In this document: one piece after another, positions 1-7,855 of the stretch | How positions within the stretch are numbered: the first letter of the stretch is position 1 | Layout: every line of letters starts with the position of its first letter | DNA from: Pseudomonas sp. MWU16-30317 | Lineage (GTDB): Bacteria > Pseudomonadota > Gammaproteobacteria > Pseudomonadales > Pseudomonadaceae | NCBI RefSeq assembly: GCF_020515695.1 | Contig: NZ_JAIWJA010000002.1 | Location: forward strand, 858,505-922,504 | Length of the DNA stretch: 64,000 nt | Direction: 5' to 3' | Program-made: the position numbers and the translations under genes | The notes under the pieces: generated by a model | Database searches by the model: none | Told to the model about the DNA's origin: nothing | What the model saw: the letters and a program-made list of their open reading frames with translations, nothing else

Positions 1-2
1 GT

Positions 3-206
3 CTGGATGCCGCATTGATCGACGGCCAGGAAGCTCGGGAAATCATCACTCGCCCTGGTACCGACAAAGAGAAACGCTTCACCGGCCAAAGCTACCTGCT
101 GAGCTACGGCTTGCCGCAGTTCTTCTTCCACGTCACCACTGCCTACGCCATCCTGCGCCACAACGGCGTCGAGATCGGCAAGCGCGATTTCATGGGCGCG
201 TTCTAA
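3..206 (+). CDS. DUF1993 family protein, C-terminal part
   Basis: This is the last 67 codons of a gene that begins upstream of the window. The frame is open from base 3, so the TTG at 15 is an internal codon and not a start. The sequence matches the C-terminal end of DUF1993 proteins, which are about 170 residues long, including the conserved stretch around YLLSYGLPQFFFHVTTAYAI. DUF1993 belongs to the DinB-like four-helix fold, and the HVTTAYAILRH histidines resemble its metal-binding positions. No reaction is known for the family. It converges on the LysR gene that follows after 7 bases. Confidence 0.85.
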   Translation: MDAALIDGQEAREIITRPGTDKEKRFTGQSYLLSYGLPQFFFHVTTAYAILRHNGVEIGKRDFMGAF

Positions 207-213
207 GTCAGCA

Positions 214-1110
214 TCAAGGGGTGAATAGCTCGCGGCGCGCGCCCTCGGTGATGGCGACGATGCCGGGGTGTTTCACCTTGCGGTCCACGGCAATCGCATA
301 AAAGGATTCCGTGACCGCATCGGTGTGGCCGATGAGGCGCACGTTGAGGGTGTGACAGACTTCCTCGGCGATTACGCTGGGGGCGATGAACACCCCGCTG
401 CCCGATTGCCCGAAAGCTTGCATCAACGCGCTGTCGTCGAACTCCCCGACAATGCGCGGTTGCACCCGCTGGTCGCCGAACCAGCGGTCCAGGCGGTTGC
501 GTACCACGGTTTCGGCTCCGGGAATCAGCAGCGGCGCACCTTGCAGACAAGCAGGGAAGTCACCCGCGTACTGCGCGACCAAGGCTGGCGTGGCGAAAAA
601 GCTGATACCGCATTCTCCCAGCTTCTGACTGTATCCTTTAATGTCCAGGTGTGCCGGCATGGGGCGGTCGGAAATCACCAGATCCAGGCGCTGGATAGCC
701 AGGTCCGCCAGCAGGCGTTCAAGCTTGTCCTCGCGGCAGGTAATGCGCAGCGGTTCAGCCAACTCCATGGTGGGCGCCAGCAACCGATAGACGATCGATT
801 TAGGCACTACATCGGCGACACCCACGCGAAACAGAATCGGCTGCTCCTTGGGTTGCGCGCGCAGCAGCGCTTCCAGCTCGTTACCCAGTTGAAACATCTG
901 CTCGGCATAGGGTAGGGCCTGGCGCCCGGTATCGGTCAACTCCAGGTGCCGGCCGACTTTCTTGAACAGCTCGGTACCGAAGGTTTGCTCCAGCAGGCTG
1001 ATCTGGCCGCTGATGGTCTGCGGGGTAAGGTTGAGCTGCTCGCAGGCGCGCACGATGCTGCCTGTCTTAGCGACGACCCAGAAATAATGCAGTTGGCGAT
1101 AGTTGAGCAT
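214..1110 (-). CDS. nhaR: LysR-family activator, NhaR type
   Basis: This is a 298-residue LysR regulator with an N-terminal winged helix-turn-helix (about residues 1-60) and a substrate-binding-like effector domain. It resembles E. coli NhaR over its length, with shared stretches such as YFWVVAKTGS, LTPQTISGQI, VGVADVVPKS and GEFDDSALMQAFG. NhaR activates sodium/proton antiporter and stress genes in E. coli. No nhaA is in the window, so its targets here are unknown. I chose the ATG at 1110 (MLNYRQLHYF) because GGAA lies 6 bases upstream and family members start there; the frame could extend to 1188. It is divergent from the terC-type gene. Confidence 0.85.
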   Translation of the reverse strand: MLNYRQLHYFWVVAKTGSIVRACEQLNLTPQTISGQISLLEQTFGTELFKKVGRHLELTDTGRQALPYAEQMFQLGNELEALLRAQPKEQPILFRVGVADVVPKSIVYRLLAPTMELAEPLRITCREDKLERLLADLAIQRLDLVISDRPMPAHLDIKGYSQKLGECGISFFATPALVAQYAGDFPACLQGAPLLIPGAETVVRNRLDRWFGDQRVQPRIVGEFDDSALMQAFGQSGSGVFIAPSVIAEEVCHTLNVRLIGHTDAVTESFYAIAVDRKVKHPGIVAITEGARRELFTP

Positions 1111-1231
1111 CGAAGATTCCAGCGACAGTTCGGTATCCTCGAAGTATAGCGCTTGAAAATACGAATTTTCCTGATGATTCACGCTCATTAGACTGCGTCC
1201 TCATCGACCCCCGACATGAGTGCGCATCCGC

Positions 1232-1987
1232 ATGGAATATCTACTTGAATTGGCCACGAGCCCCGCTGCCTGGATTGCTTTGGCCACCCTGGTGGTCATG
1301 GAAATCGTATTGGGCATCGACAACCTGATTTTTATCTCGATCCTCACCAACAAGTTGCCCGTAGAGCACCGCACCAAGGCGCGCCGCGTCGGTATCGGCA
1401 TGGCGCTGATCCTGCGCCTGGGCCTGTTGAGCACCGTGGCCTTTATCGTCCAACTGACGGAGCCGGTGATCGAGGTGCTGGGTCAGGCGTTTTCGTGGAA
1501 GGACATGATCCTGATTGCCGGTGGCCTGTTCCTGTTGTGGAAGGCCACGACCGAGATCCATCACAGCGTGGACCCAGTGGCGCAGCAAGAAGCGCATGTG
1601 TCGTCCAAGGTGACCATGGGCTTTGCCGCAGCGATCGGACAGATCCTGATGCTCGACCTGGTGTTCTCGATCGACAGCATCGTCACGGCTGTAGGCATGA
1701 CTCAGCATTTGCCGATCATGATCATCGCCGTGGTTGTCGCGGTATTGGTGATGTTGCTGGCATCGGAACCTTTGGCCCGGTTCATCAATGACAACCCGAC
1801 CGTGGTGATGTTGGCGCTTGGCTTTTTGATCATGATCGGCATGACGCTGATCGCCGAAGGGTTCGGTGCCCATGTGCCCAAGGGCTACATTTATTGCGCC
1901 ATGGGCTTCTCGGCTGCTATCGAATGCCTGAACATCTGGGCCCGCAAGGCTCGCGTGCGCAAAGAGCAGAAGCTCGCCAGCGCTTGA
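1232..1987 (+). CDS. TerC family integral membrane protein
   Basis: This is a 251-residue polytopic membrane protein of the TerC/Alx family, with about seven hydrophobic segments. Two conserved acidic motifs lie in membrane helices, EIVLGIDN near the N-terminus and DLVFSIDSI in the middle. These are the hallmark of the family and probably bind or move a divalent cation. Relatives are linked to manganese export and tellurite resistance, but the substrate here cannot be read from sequence. I chose the ATG at 1232 ([10 protein letters not shown]) over a GTG at 1220 because family members begin at that methionine. An inverted repeat follows the gene. Confidence 0.92.
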   Translation: MEYLLELATSPAAWIALATLVVMEIVLGIDNLIFISILTNKLPVEHRTKARRVGIGMALILRLGLLSTVAFIVQLTEPVIEVLGQAFSWKDMILIAGGLFLLWKATTEIHHSVDPVAQQEAHVSSKVTMGFAAAIGQILMLDLVFSIDSIVTAVGMTQHLPIMIIAVVVAVLVMLLASEPLARFINDNPTVVMLALGFLIMIGMTLIAEGFGAHVPKGYIYCAMGFSAAIECLNIWARKARVRKEQKLASA

Positions 1988-2006
1988 TCAACAGCGGGTG
2001 GGCTAG

Positions 2007-2059
2007 CCCCGAAAAATCTGTCGGCCACCAGTCATCTAAGGGATTGCTGGTTTTCGGGG
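2007..2059. repeat. Inverted repeat downstream of terC-type gene
   Basis: CCCCGAAAA at 2007-2015 and TTTTCGGGG at 2051-2059 form a perfect 9-bp inverted repeat around a 35-base loop, which contains a nested CCAG/CTGG pair. There is no T-run after it, so it is not a canonical intrinsic terminator. It could shape the 3' end of the terC-type transcript or of the convergent small gene. Confidence 0.5.
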
Positions 2060-2095
2060 CCAATCCCCCTCGCTACACGGATCGGCGGGGAACCA

Positions 2096-2269
2096 TCAAT
2101 GCAAATGGGCCACCTGATGCCGTGGCTCCCGCTGCGGTCGTGCTTTGAGCTGCGGGCGGGTAACAGGGTGGTGGTGACGGCGGCTGACGCGCAGCACTCC
2201 CCACAACATGGCACCGGCTACGGTCAGCCAGGCGCTGATCAACATCAGAATTGTCACTGTCGGGCTCAT
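2096..2269 (-). CDS. 57-residue single-helix membrane protein
   Basis: This short reading frame starts at ATG 2269 with a perfect AGGAGG ribosome site 5 bases upstream, and it encodes 57 residues. The N-terminal half is one hydrophobic helix (TVTILMLISAWLTVAGAMLW). The C-terminal half is rich in Arg, His and Pro (RVSRRHHHPV followed by a basic tail), so the tail is predicted to be cytoplasmic. I do not recognise a named family and assign no function. The consensus ribosome site, clean amphipathic layout and lack of any overlapping gene are the reasons to call it real. Confidence 0.6.
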   Translation of the reverse strand: MSPTVTILMLISAWLTVAGAMLWGVLRVSRRHHHPVTRPQLKARPQREPRHQVAHLH

Positions 2270-2488
2270 AAGGGCCTCCTTTGGCCAAACAAACGCGTGC
2301 GCTTGTTATAGATGACATTGTAGGCCAGCCCGTGTTTCAGTCCATTGACCAATGGTATGGGGCGCCTGCATTCATATCGGCACAACCTTTAACGGCGAGA
2401 CACTGTACCGACGGGCGGCGGCCTTCTATGATCAGCGTTCCGCTCGGGCCCTTAGCCGCCCGGCACCCCCATGGATAGAGAGCGCCAG

Positions 2489-3175
2489 ATGTCGTCGGGA
2501 TCCACGCACAGCACTTCGTTTTACGCACCCTTGTTGACCCTTCTCGTCCTGATCGGCGCCCTCGGTGGGTGCACTAGCACGCCTGCCCCGGGCATGTCCG
2601 GCTTGCCGGATCGGGTCGAGCTCAATAGCGTGCCGTATTTCCGCGGCAAGGCTAACCACAGCGGAGCAATGGCCTTGGCTGCGTTGTTGCGCCAGCAAGG
2701 TGTAGAGATCACCCCAGGGCTGCTCGACAAGCCGCTGCACCTGCCGGAACAGGCCGACCAGCTCCAGGTCTCGACCCAGAGGGTCGCGCGTGAATACGGC
2801 ATGGTGGTATATCCGCTCGACGGAAACCTGCGCGCGTTGCTGGCCCAGGTTGCGGCCGGCTACCCGGTGCTGGTGCGTTACACCGAAGGCTCGCTGTTCT
2901 GGTCCGAACCGCGCTATGCAGTCCTGGTGGGCTATGACCGCTTCAAAGATAACCTGGTCCTGCGCTCTGCCGAGGAGCGCCGCAAGCTGATGAAATTCTC
3001 CGGCTTCGAATCCAAATGGCGCGATGCCGGCAGCTGGGCCGTGCTGATCCAGCGGCCGACGCAACTGCCCGCCGAAGTGGATCGTCAGCGCTGGTTGACG
3101 GCGGCCGACGAGTTGGCCAGGACCGGCCAGGAAAGCGAAGCCGCGAAGGCGGTAAAAGCCATCGCCGGTCATTAA
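2489..3175 (+). CDS. C39 peptidase-like lipoprotein, catalytic residues lost
   Basis: This 228-residue protein has a lipoprotein signal with the lipobox LGGC (Cys28), then a bacteriocin-peptidase (C39)-like fold. The family normally has a catalytic Cys in a motif like QCGPAALA and a His in a motif like HYAVVVGYD. Here the first region reads NHSGAMALA, with Ser58 at the Cys position. The second reads PRYAVLVGYD, with Arg142 at the His position. Both key residues are therefore missing and the protein is unlikely to be a cysteine peptidase. I chose the ATG at 2489 because GAGAG precedes it; an upstream ATG at 2471 has no ribosome site. Confidence 0.8.
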   Translation: MSSGSTHSTSFYAPLLTLLVLIGALGGCTSTPAPGMSGLPDRVELNSVPYFRGKANHSGAMALAALLRQQGVEITPGLLDKPLHLPEQADQLQVSTQRVAREYGMVVYPLDGNLRALLAQVAAGYPVLVRYTEGSLFWSEPRYAVLVGYDRFKDNLVLRSAEERRKLMKFSGFESKWRDAGSWAVLIQRPTQLPAEVDRQRWLTAADELARTGQESEAAKAVKAIAGH

Positions 3176-3190
3176 GCCAAAGTTGTCGAC

Positions 3191-4474
3191 TCAGACCCCG
3201 AACTTGTCCCGCAGGCTGTAATACCAGGCGCCCAAGGCCGTCAACGGCGTGCGCAGCAATTGGCCGCCCGGGAATGGATAGTGGGGCAGGCCGGCGAAGG
3301 CGTCGAAGCGTTCGGCCTGGCCGCGCAGTGCTTCGGCGAGCACCTTGCCCGCCAGGTGTGTATAGGTCACGCCATGGCCGCTGCAGCCCTGCGAATAATA
3401 TATGTTGTCGCCCAGCCGCCCCACCTGGGGCAGCCTCGACAGGGTCAGCAAGAAGTTGCCGGTCCAGGCATAGTCGATCTTGACGTCCTTGAGCTGCGGG
3501 AATGACTTGAGCATTTTCGGCCTGACGATTGCCTCGATATTGGCTGGGTCACGGGCGCCGTACACCACGCCACCGCCGAAGATCAGGCGCTTGTCGGCGC
3601 TGAGACGATAGTAGTCGAGGAGGTAGTTGCAGTCCTCGACGCAGTAGTCCTGGGGCAGCAAGCTGCGGGCCAGTTCGTCCGAGAGTGGCGCCGTGGTGAT
3701 CACTTGAGTGCCGCAGGGCATGGACTTGGCCGCCAGTTCAGGAACCAGATTACCCAGATAGGCATTGCCAGCGACGATGACGAATTTCGCTCGCACCTGG
3801 CCGCTGGCCGTATGCACCACCGGGTTGGCGCCACGGTCGATGCGCAGCGCTGCGGATTGTTCGAAGATACGCCCGCCCAATGATTCCACAGCAGCGGCCT
3901 CGCCGAGGGCCAGGTTGAGCGGATGGATATGGCCGCCGCTCATGTCCAGCAGGCCGCCGACGTATTGCTCGCAATTCACGCTGGCGCGAATGCGCTGTTG
4001 ATCGAGCAGCTCCAGCTGGGTGTTGCCGTAGCGTTCCCACAAACGCTTCTGGGCTTGCAGATGGTCCATCTGCTTGGCGGTCAGCGCGGCGAAGATCCCG
4101 CCGTCCTTGAGATCGCACTCGATGTTGTAGCGCGCCACGCGGTCGCGAATGATGCGTCCCCCCTCGAACGCCATATTGCCCAAGAGTTGTGCCTGGCTGG
4201 CACCGACCGTCTTCTCGATGACATCGATGTCGCGACTGTAACTGTTGACGATCTGCCCGCCATTGCGCCCCGATGCGCCAAAGCCGACCCGCGCGGCTTC
4301 GAGCACGGTGACCGAAAAGCCATGCTCGAGCAAAAACAGCGCACTGGACAGCCCGGTATAGCCTGCACCGATGATGCATACATCGGTTTCGAGCTGCTCT
4401 TGCAGGGGGGGACGTGCAGGGGCGGGGTTGGCCGAGGCCGCGTAGTAGGACTGGGGATAGGGGGTGTTCGTCAT
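3191..4474 (-). CDS. FAD-dependent oxidoreductase, PuuB/OrdL type
   Basis: This 427-residue protein belongs to the D-amino-acid-oxidase-like FAD family. The dinucleotide-binding motif GAGYTGLSSA lies near residue 37, followed by the second family signature GASGRNGGQIV. The C-terminal FAD motif is in QGCSGHGVTYTHLAGK. The closest recognisable relatives are gamma-glutamylputrescine oxidoreductases (PuuB/OrdL), which oxidise a primary amine to an aldehyde and release hydrogen peroxide. No other puu gene lies beside it, so the substrate is inferred only. An AGG-containing ribosome site precedes the ATG at 4474. Confidence 0.85.
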   Translation of the reverse strand: MTNTPYPQSYYAASANPAPARPPLQEQLETDVCIIGAGYTGLSSALFLLEHGFSVTVLEAARVGFGASGRNGGQIVNSYSRDIDVIEKTVGASQAQLLGNMAFEGGRIIRDRVARYNIECDLKDGGIFAALTAKQMDHLQAQKRLWERYGNTQLELLDQQRIRASVNCEQYVGGLLDMSGGHIHPLNLALGEAAAVESLGGRIFEQSAALRIDRGANPVVHTASGQVRAKFVIVAGNAYLGNLVPELAAKSMPCGTQVITTAPLSDELARSLLPQDYCVEDCNYLLDYYRLSADKRLIFGGGVVYGARDPANIEAIVRPKMLKSFPQLKDVKIDYAWTGNFLLTLSRLPQVGRLGDNIYYSQGCSGHGVTYTHLAGKVLAEALRGQAERFDAFAGLPHYPFPGGQLLRTPLTALGAWYYSLRDKFGV

Positions 4475-4615
4475 CCTGCAACCTCTGTTCTATATTTTTT
4501 ACGAGTGCACCGATGCTACCTGAGATAAAAATCGACGACCACCGGGGGAGCCGTACCGCTGCACGGAACGAACTAAAAAATACGCTTATTCATAGGCTTA
4601 GCCTAAAAAAACGAG

Positions 4616-4643
4616 TTGACAGCAGCGCACAGATCCGTAGAAT
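4616..4643 (+). promoter_or_regulatory. Sigma-70 promoter of tRNA-Val
   Basis: A perfect -35 TTGACA (4616-4621) is followed by a 16-base spacer and -10 TAGAAT (4638-4643). The discriminator is GC-rich, as expected for stable RNA genes. The same pair of hexamers with the same spacing drives the rrn operon at 63697. The start point would be near 4650, a few bases before the tRNA. Confidence 0.8.
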
Positions 4644-4656
4644 GCCGCCTCACAGC

Positions 4657-4733
4657 AGGCACGTAGCTCAGTTGGTTAGAGCACCACCTTGACATGGTGG
4701 GGGTCGTTGGTTCGAGTCCAATCGCGCCTACCA
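4657..4733 (+). tRNA. tRNA-Val (GAC)
   Basis: This is a 77-base tRNA with encoded CCA. The anticodon stem CCACC/GGTGG encloses the loop TTGACAT, giving anticodon GAC for valine. The D stem GCTC/GAGC and a T stem with one G-T pair are intact. The acceptor stem AGGCACG/CGCGCCT has an A5-C68 mismatch. A strong promoter lies upstream and an intrinsic terminator downstream, so it is a monocistronic unit. Confidence 0.97.
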
Positions 4734-4759
4734 AATAAAATCCGCTCTGCTGGGCGGTG

Positions 4760-4793
4760 AAAAAAGGGCGACCCGAAAGGGCCGCCCTTTTTT
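4760..4793 (+). terminator. Intrinsic terminator of tRNA-Val
   Basis: An A-run and AAGGGCG pair with CGCCCTTTTTT across an inner hairpin ACCCGAAAGGG, ending in six T residues. It lies 26 bases after the tRNA and the A/T symmetry makes it potentially active on both strands. Confidence 0.85.
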
Positions 4794-4845
4794 GTCGTGC
4801 GCGTTTCGTCCTGCACGGGCAGGAGGACGCTCCCACCCGCAGCGG

Positions 4846-5139
4846 TCAATCCAGTTCGTTGAGCTGGCGATACTCGTCCCAGTCCATGCCCAGCGCCTCG
4901 GCCACTTCCTGATGCACCTCCAGGCGCATGGCCTTGAGTTCCTCAGGCGACTCGGCGACCAGCTCCAGCACCAGTTCCCACGGCTCCTGGCCCTGTTCCT
5001 GGGCGGCATCTTCCAGCGCCCACAGCGTCTGCTCCTTTTGTTCCTTTTCGCTCAGAACCTGGATTTCCTCGCGCAGATCGGGGTGCTGCTCGAGAAATCT
5101 TTCGAGGGCGATAGCTTGGCGCTGCTGCTTGGGGATCAT
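4846..5139 (-). CDS. DUF6388-like small acidic protein
   Basis: This 97-residue, strongly acidic and helical protein looks like the pseudomonad family DUF6388. Conserved-looking stretches are EDAAQEQGQEPWELVLE and LGMDWDEYRQLNE. It has no signal peptide and no membrane segment, so it is cytoplasmic. No function is known. It is divergent from the SPOR lipoprotein gene with about 110 bases between the starts. The family name comes from recall of similar sequences and should be treated as probable. Confidence 0.7.
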   Translation of the reverse strand: MIPKQQRQAIALERFLEQHPDLREEIQVLSEKEQKEQTLWALEDAAQEQGQEPWELVLELVAESPEELKAMRLEVHQEVAEALGMDWDEYRQLNELD

Positions 5140-5252
5140 GCGGGTCTCTCAGGTGTTGGAAGGTCTCGATGGGAAATGATGCCACAGCGCAGCGCCCCGG
5201 TTCGAATCCGATGGTGATAAAATCGCCGCTTTATTTTTCCGGGAGAGGGCGT

Positions 5253-5822
5253 GTGCGCAGATTGACGGCAGTAGCGGCGATGGTGCTGATGGCAGGGTGC
5301 GGCAGTGATGTCTCGACGTCCAGCAAGGCCGTGTCCCAGTTGCTGGAGAACCCCGCGTCGGCCAAGTACACCAATGTTCGCGTCACGCCCCAGGGCAATG
5401 TCTGCGGGCAGGTGAAGAGCAAGGACGCTGCCGGCAACTTCGGCGGCTTCCAGAGTTACGTAGCGTTGAAAACCGCCGATGGCTTCAAGGCTATTCTCGA
5501 CAAGGACGGCAACAACGCCGAGGTCCAGGCCGCCTGTGGCCCGTCGTTGCCGCCGGCCCCCGCGGTCGCCGCCTCCGGTGCCACGGCTGGCTGGGAAGTG
5601 CAGATCGTCCAGGGCAGCAACATGGGTGCCTTGAGCGACATGACCTCGCGCCTGGTCGAACATGGCTTCATGGCCAGCATTGCCCAGCGCGATGGCGTGA
5701 CTCAGGTGTACCTCGGGCCCTTCGCCGACAAGGCCGAAGCGGATGCCAAGCGCGCCGAATTGATGGCCTCCCAAGGCATCGAGTCGGTGGTCGTGGCGCA
5801 CCAGGCGGTCCCTGCCCAATAA
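5253..5822 (+). CDS. SPOR-domain lipoprotein
   Basis: This 189-residue protein starts with a lipoprotein signal (LTAVAAMVLMAGC). The C-terminal 75 residues, from GWEVQIVQGSNMGALSDM to the end, form a SPOR domain, which binds denuded glycan strands of peptidoglycan at division sites. The middle holds two cysteines (NVCGQV and AACGPS) that may form a disulfide. I chose the GTG at 5253 because GGGAGAGG lies just upstream and the signal peptide begins there; the frame extends further upstream without a ribosome site. It is probably an envelope protein, with no known name. Confidence 0.8.
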   Translation: MRRLTAVAAMVLMAGCGSDVSTSSKAVSQLLENPASAKYTNVRVTPQGNVCGQVKSKDAAGNFGGFQSYVALKTADGFKAILDKDGNNAEVQAACGPSLPPAPAVAASGATAGWEVQIVQGSNMGALSDMTSRLVEHGFMASIAQRDGVTQVYLGPFADKAEADAKRAELMASQGIESVVVAHQAVPAQ

Positions 5823-6004
5823 GGCTGATTGGGCTGCTGGCGCAGAAGCGGCCCGGTTCTTGAAAGGGATAGAGTTCTGGAACCAGCATCAACCGGCGTG
5901 CCCGATCAAGCGGTCATTGACCGCCATCGGCGCGCCCGCTGACGGCCACTGTCGATGTCGTTTGCGCTGATTTGATGCGGTCACTCACCACCTGCGAGGT
6001 GAAA

Positions 6005-6934
6005 ATGGCTGCCTACAACCTTCGACAACTGAAATATTTCATCACCACGGTCGAATGCGGCAGTGTGGCCGAGGCCTCACGCAAGCTTTATATCGCTCAG
6101 CCGTCGATTTCTACCGCAGTGAAGCATCTGGAAGAAAGTTTCGGGGTCCAGCTGTTCATCCGCCACCATGCCCAGGGTGTGACACTGACTCCGGGAGGCG
6201 CGCGTTTCTACCGCAAGGCCCTGGAGCTGCTGCGGGTCGCCCATGAGTTCGAGCAGAACGCCCTGGCCGACAACGAAGTCGTCGGCGGGCAGATCGACAT
6301 CGGTTGCTTCGAGACCGTAGCGCCGCTGTACCTGCCGCGCCTGATCGCCGGTTTTCGCGATCGCTGGCCGGGGGTGGAAATCCGCATCCGCGACGGTGAA
6401 CAGCAGGAGCTGGTCCAGGCGCTGACGTCCGGCAGCATCGATCTGGCCATGCTCTACGAGCACGGTCTGGACAGCACCATCGACACGGTACCGCTGATGG
6501 CACCGCAACAGCCCTACGCCTTGTTGCCCGAAGGGCATCGTTTTGCCCGGCAGGCCAAGGTGTCGTTGAGCGATCTGGTGCTTGAGCCCATGGTATTGCT
6601 GGATGTCTTGCCAAGCCGCAACTACTTCGTGAGTATTTTCGAGGAGCGTGGGCTGACCCCGAACATCCAGTTCAGCTCACCGTCGATCGAGATGGTGCGC
6701 GGTATGGTCGGCTGCGGATTCGGCTTCTCGATCCTGGTGACCCGCCCACACTCGCCCTATACCTACGATGGGCACAAGCTGGTCTGCGTGCCCTTGGCCG
6801 AGCGGGTCACCAGCTCGGGCCTGTCGGCGGCCTGGCTGCGTCGCGGGCAATTGACCAAGCCGGCGCAGTTGTTCGTCGATCACTGCCGCGAGGTGCTGGC
6901 ACCCAAGGTGGCCGAGCCCGTGCTGCTGGCCTGA
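6005..6934 (+). CDS. LysR-family transcriptional regulator
   Basis: This 309-residue LysR regulator has its helix-turn-helix at about residues 18-40 (SVAEASRKLYIAQPSISTAV) and a periplasmic-binding-like effector domain after residue 90. The ATG at 6005 (MAAYNLRQLK) has GAGGTG directly upstream and matches the family start; an in-frame ATG at 5972 is less likely. It ends 4 bases from the convergent DUF1028 gene and lies about 0.9 kb before the ABC importer and monooxygenase operon. It could regulate that operon, but this rests on proximity only. Confidence 0.88.
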   Translation: MAAYNLRQLKYFITTVECGSVAEASRKLYIAQPSISTAVKHLEESFGVQLFIRHHAQGVTLTPGGARFYRKALELLRVAHEFEQNALADNEVVGGQIDIGCFETVAPLYLPRLIAGFRDRWPGVEIRIRDGEQQELVQALTSGSIDLAMLYEHGLDSTIDTVPLMAPQQPYALLPEGHRFARQAKVSLSDLVLEPMVLLDVLPSRNYFVSIFEERGLTPNIQFSSPSIEMVRGMVGCGFGFSILVTRPHSPYTYDGHKLVCVPLAERVTSSGLSAAWLRRGQLTKPAQLFVDHCREVLAPKVAEPVLLA

Positions 6935-6938
6935 TGGC

Positions 6939-7613
6939 TCATTTATCGCCAGGCACGCCGTAGCTCGGGGCTTTGGCCGGGTCGAGAGCACGCAGGATGT
7001 AATCGTCCATTTGCGGGCGATACGCCGCCCAGAGCAGGGCCAGTTGGCCGATGGGATCCTGCGCCGCCCAGTCGATGCGCAGATCGACGATGGGCCAGGT
7101 CAATTCCCCCACCACCACTAACGCCGCCGAATGCACCGGGCCGGCTTCGCCACCCGCAGCGAGTGCCGCTTGCAGCGCCGCCAGTAGCCGATCCGCCAGT
7201 TGCCCGCAGGTGGTCTCGAAGCCATGCACCAACGCCTCGATCACCGACGCACTGGCCAGCAGGTTACCGGCGCCCACGCACTGCTCGCCCGCCAACGCGC
7301 GATGGGTGCCCAGGGTTTCGCTGCCGGTGAAATGCGCGGTGCGGCCCAGGTGATCGATGGCCGACAGCTGTCGGAACGGGTTGAAGCCGTTGTGGATGAG
7401 CGTGCGCTCCAGTGCCTGGGTCGGCTCCAGGCCGGACTCCATGTGCTCAAGCACTTGCGGCCCCAGCGCTGGCAGGGTGATGTTCTGCGTTACCACGGCG
7501 CCCACACCCGGCCGCAGCCAAGGGCAGCGAGCGCCTACGGCAATGGAGGAGGAGCTGATCGCAATGCCCAACTGACCGGTTTCGGCGCAACGGCCGACGA
7601 TTGAGAACGTCAT
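6939..7613 (-). CDS. DUF1028 family Ntn-hydrolase-like protein
   Basis: This 224-residue protein matches DUF1028, beginning with the typical MTFSIVGRCAETGQLGIAIS and continuing with ARCPWLRPGVGAVVTQN. The family is placed among Ntn-hydrolase folds, and genes for it often sit beside amidohydrolases, peptidases and ABC importers in catabolic clusters. The exact substrate is unknown. It is transcribed away from the ABC and monooxygenase operon, with a 242-base intergenic region in which both promoters must lie. A role as an amide or imide hydrolase in the same catabolic route is inference. Confidence 0.85.
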   Translation of the reverse strand: MTFSIVGRCAETGQLGIAISSSSIAVGARCPWLRPGVGAVVTQNITLPALGPQVLEHMESGLEPTQALERTLIHNGFNPFRQLSAIDHLGRTAHFTGSETLGTHRALAGEQCVGAGNLLASASVIEALVHGFETTCGQLADRLLAALQAALAAGGEAGPVHSAALVVVGELTWPIVDLRIDWAAQDPIGQLALLWAAYRPQMDDYILRALDPAKAPSYGVPGDK

Positions 7614-7855
7614 CCAGGTTTTCTCTGTTCGCCAGGTGTGCCGTTATTGTGTCCATAGGCGGTGGCGGGCGAAACGAGCTTTTTTGTAGTGCTTGCCACG
7701 CTAAAAGGTCGTTAGCGATGAGGGCGGGCTAGCAAAGCTTTTTCCTGCCTTGGGACCATAAAAAACCTACTTTCGCTATCCCCGTTCTCTCAACAGAATG
7801 CAGCGACCAGCCACATTTCTGTAGGTATAGCCAACGCCAGGCCAGCACGGGAGAA

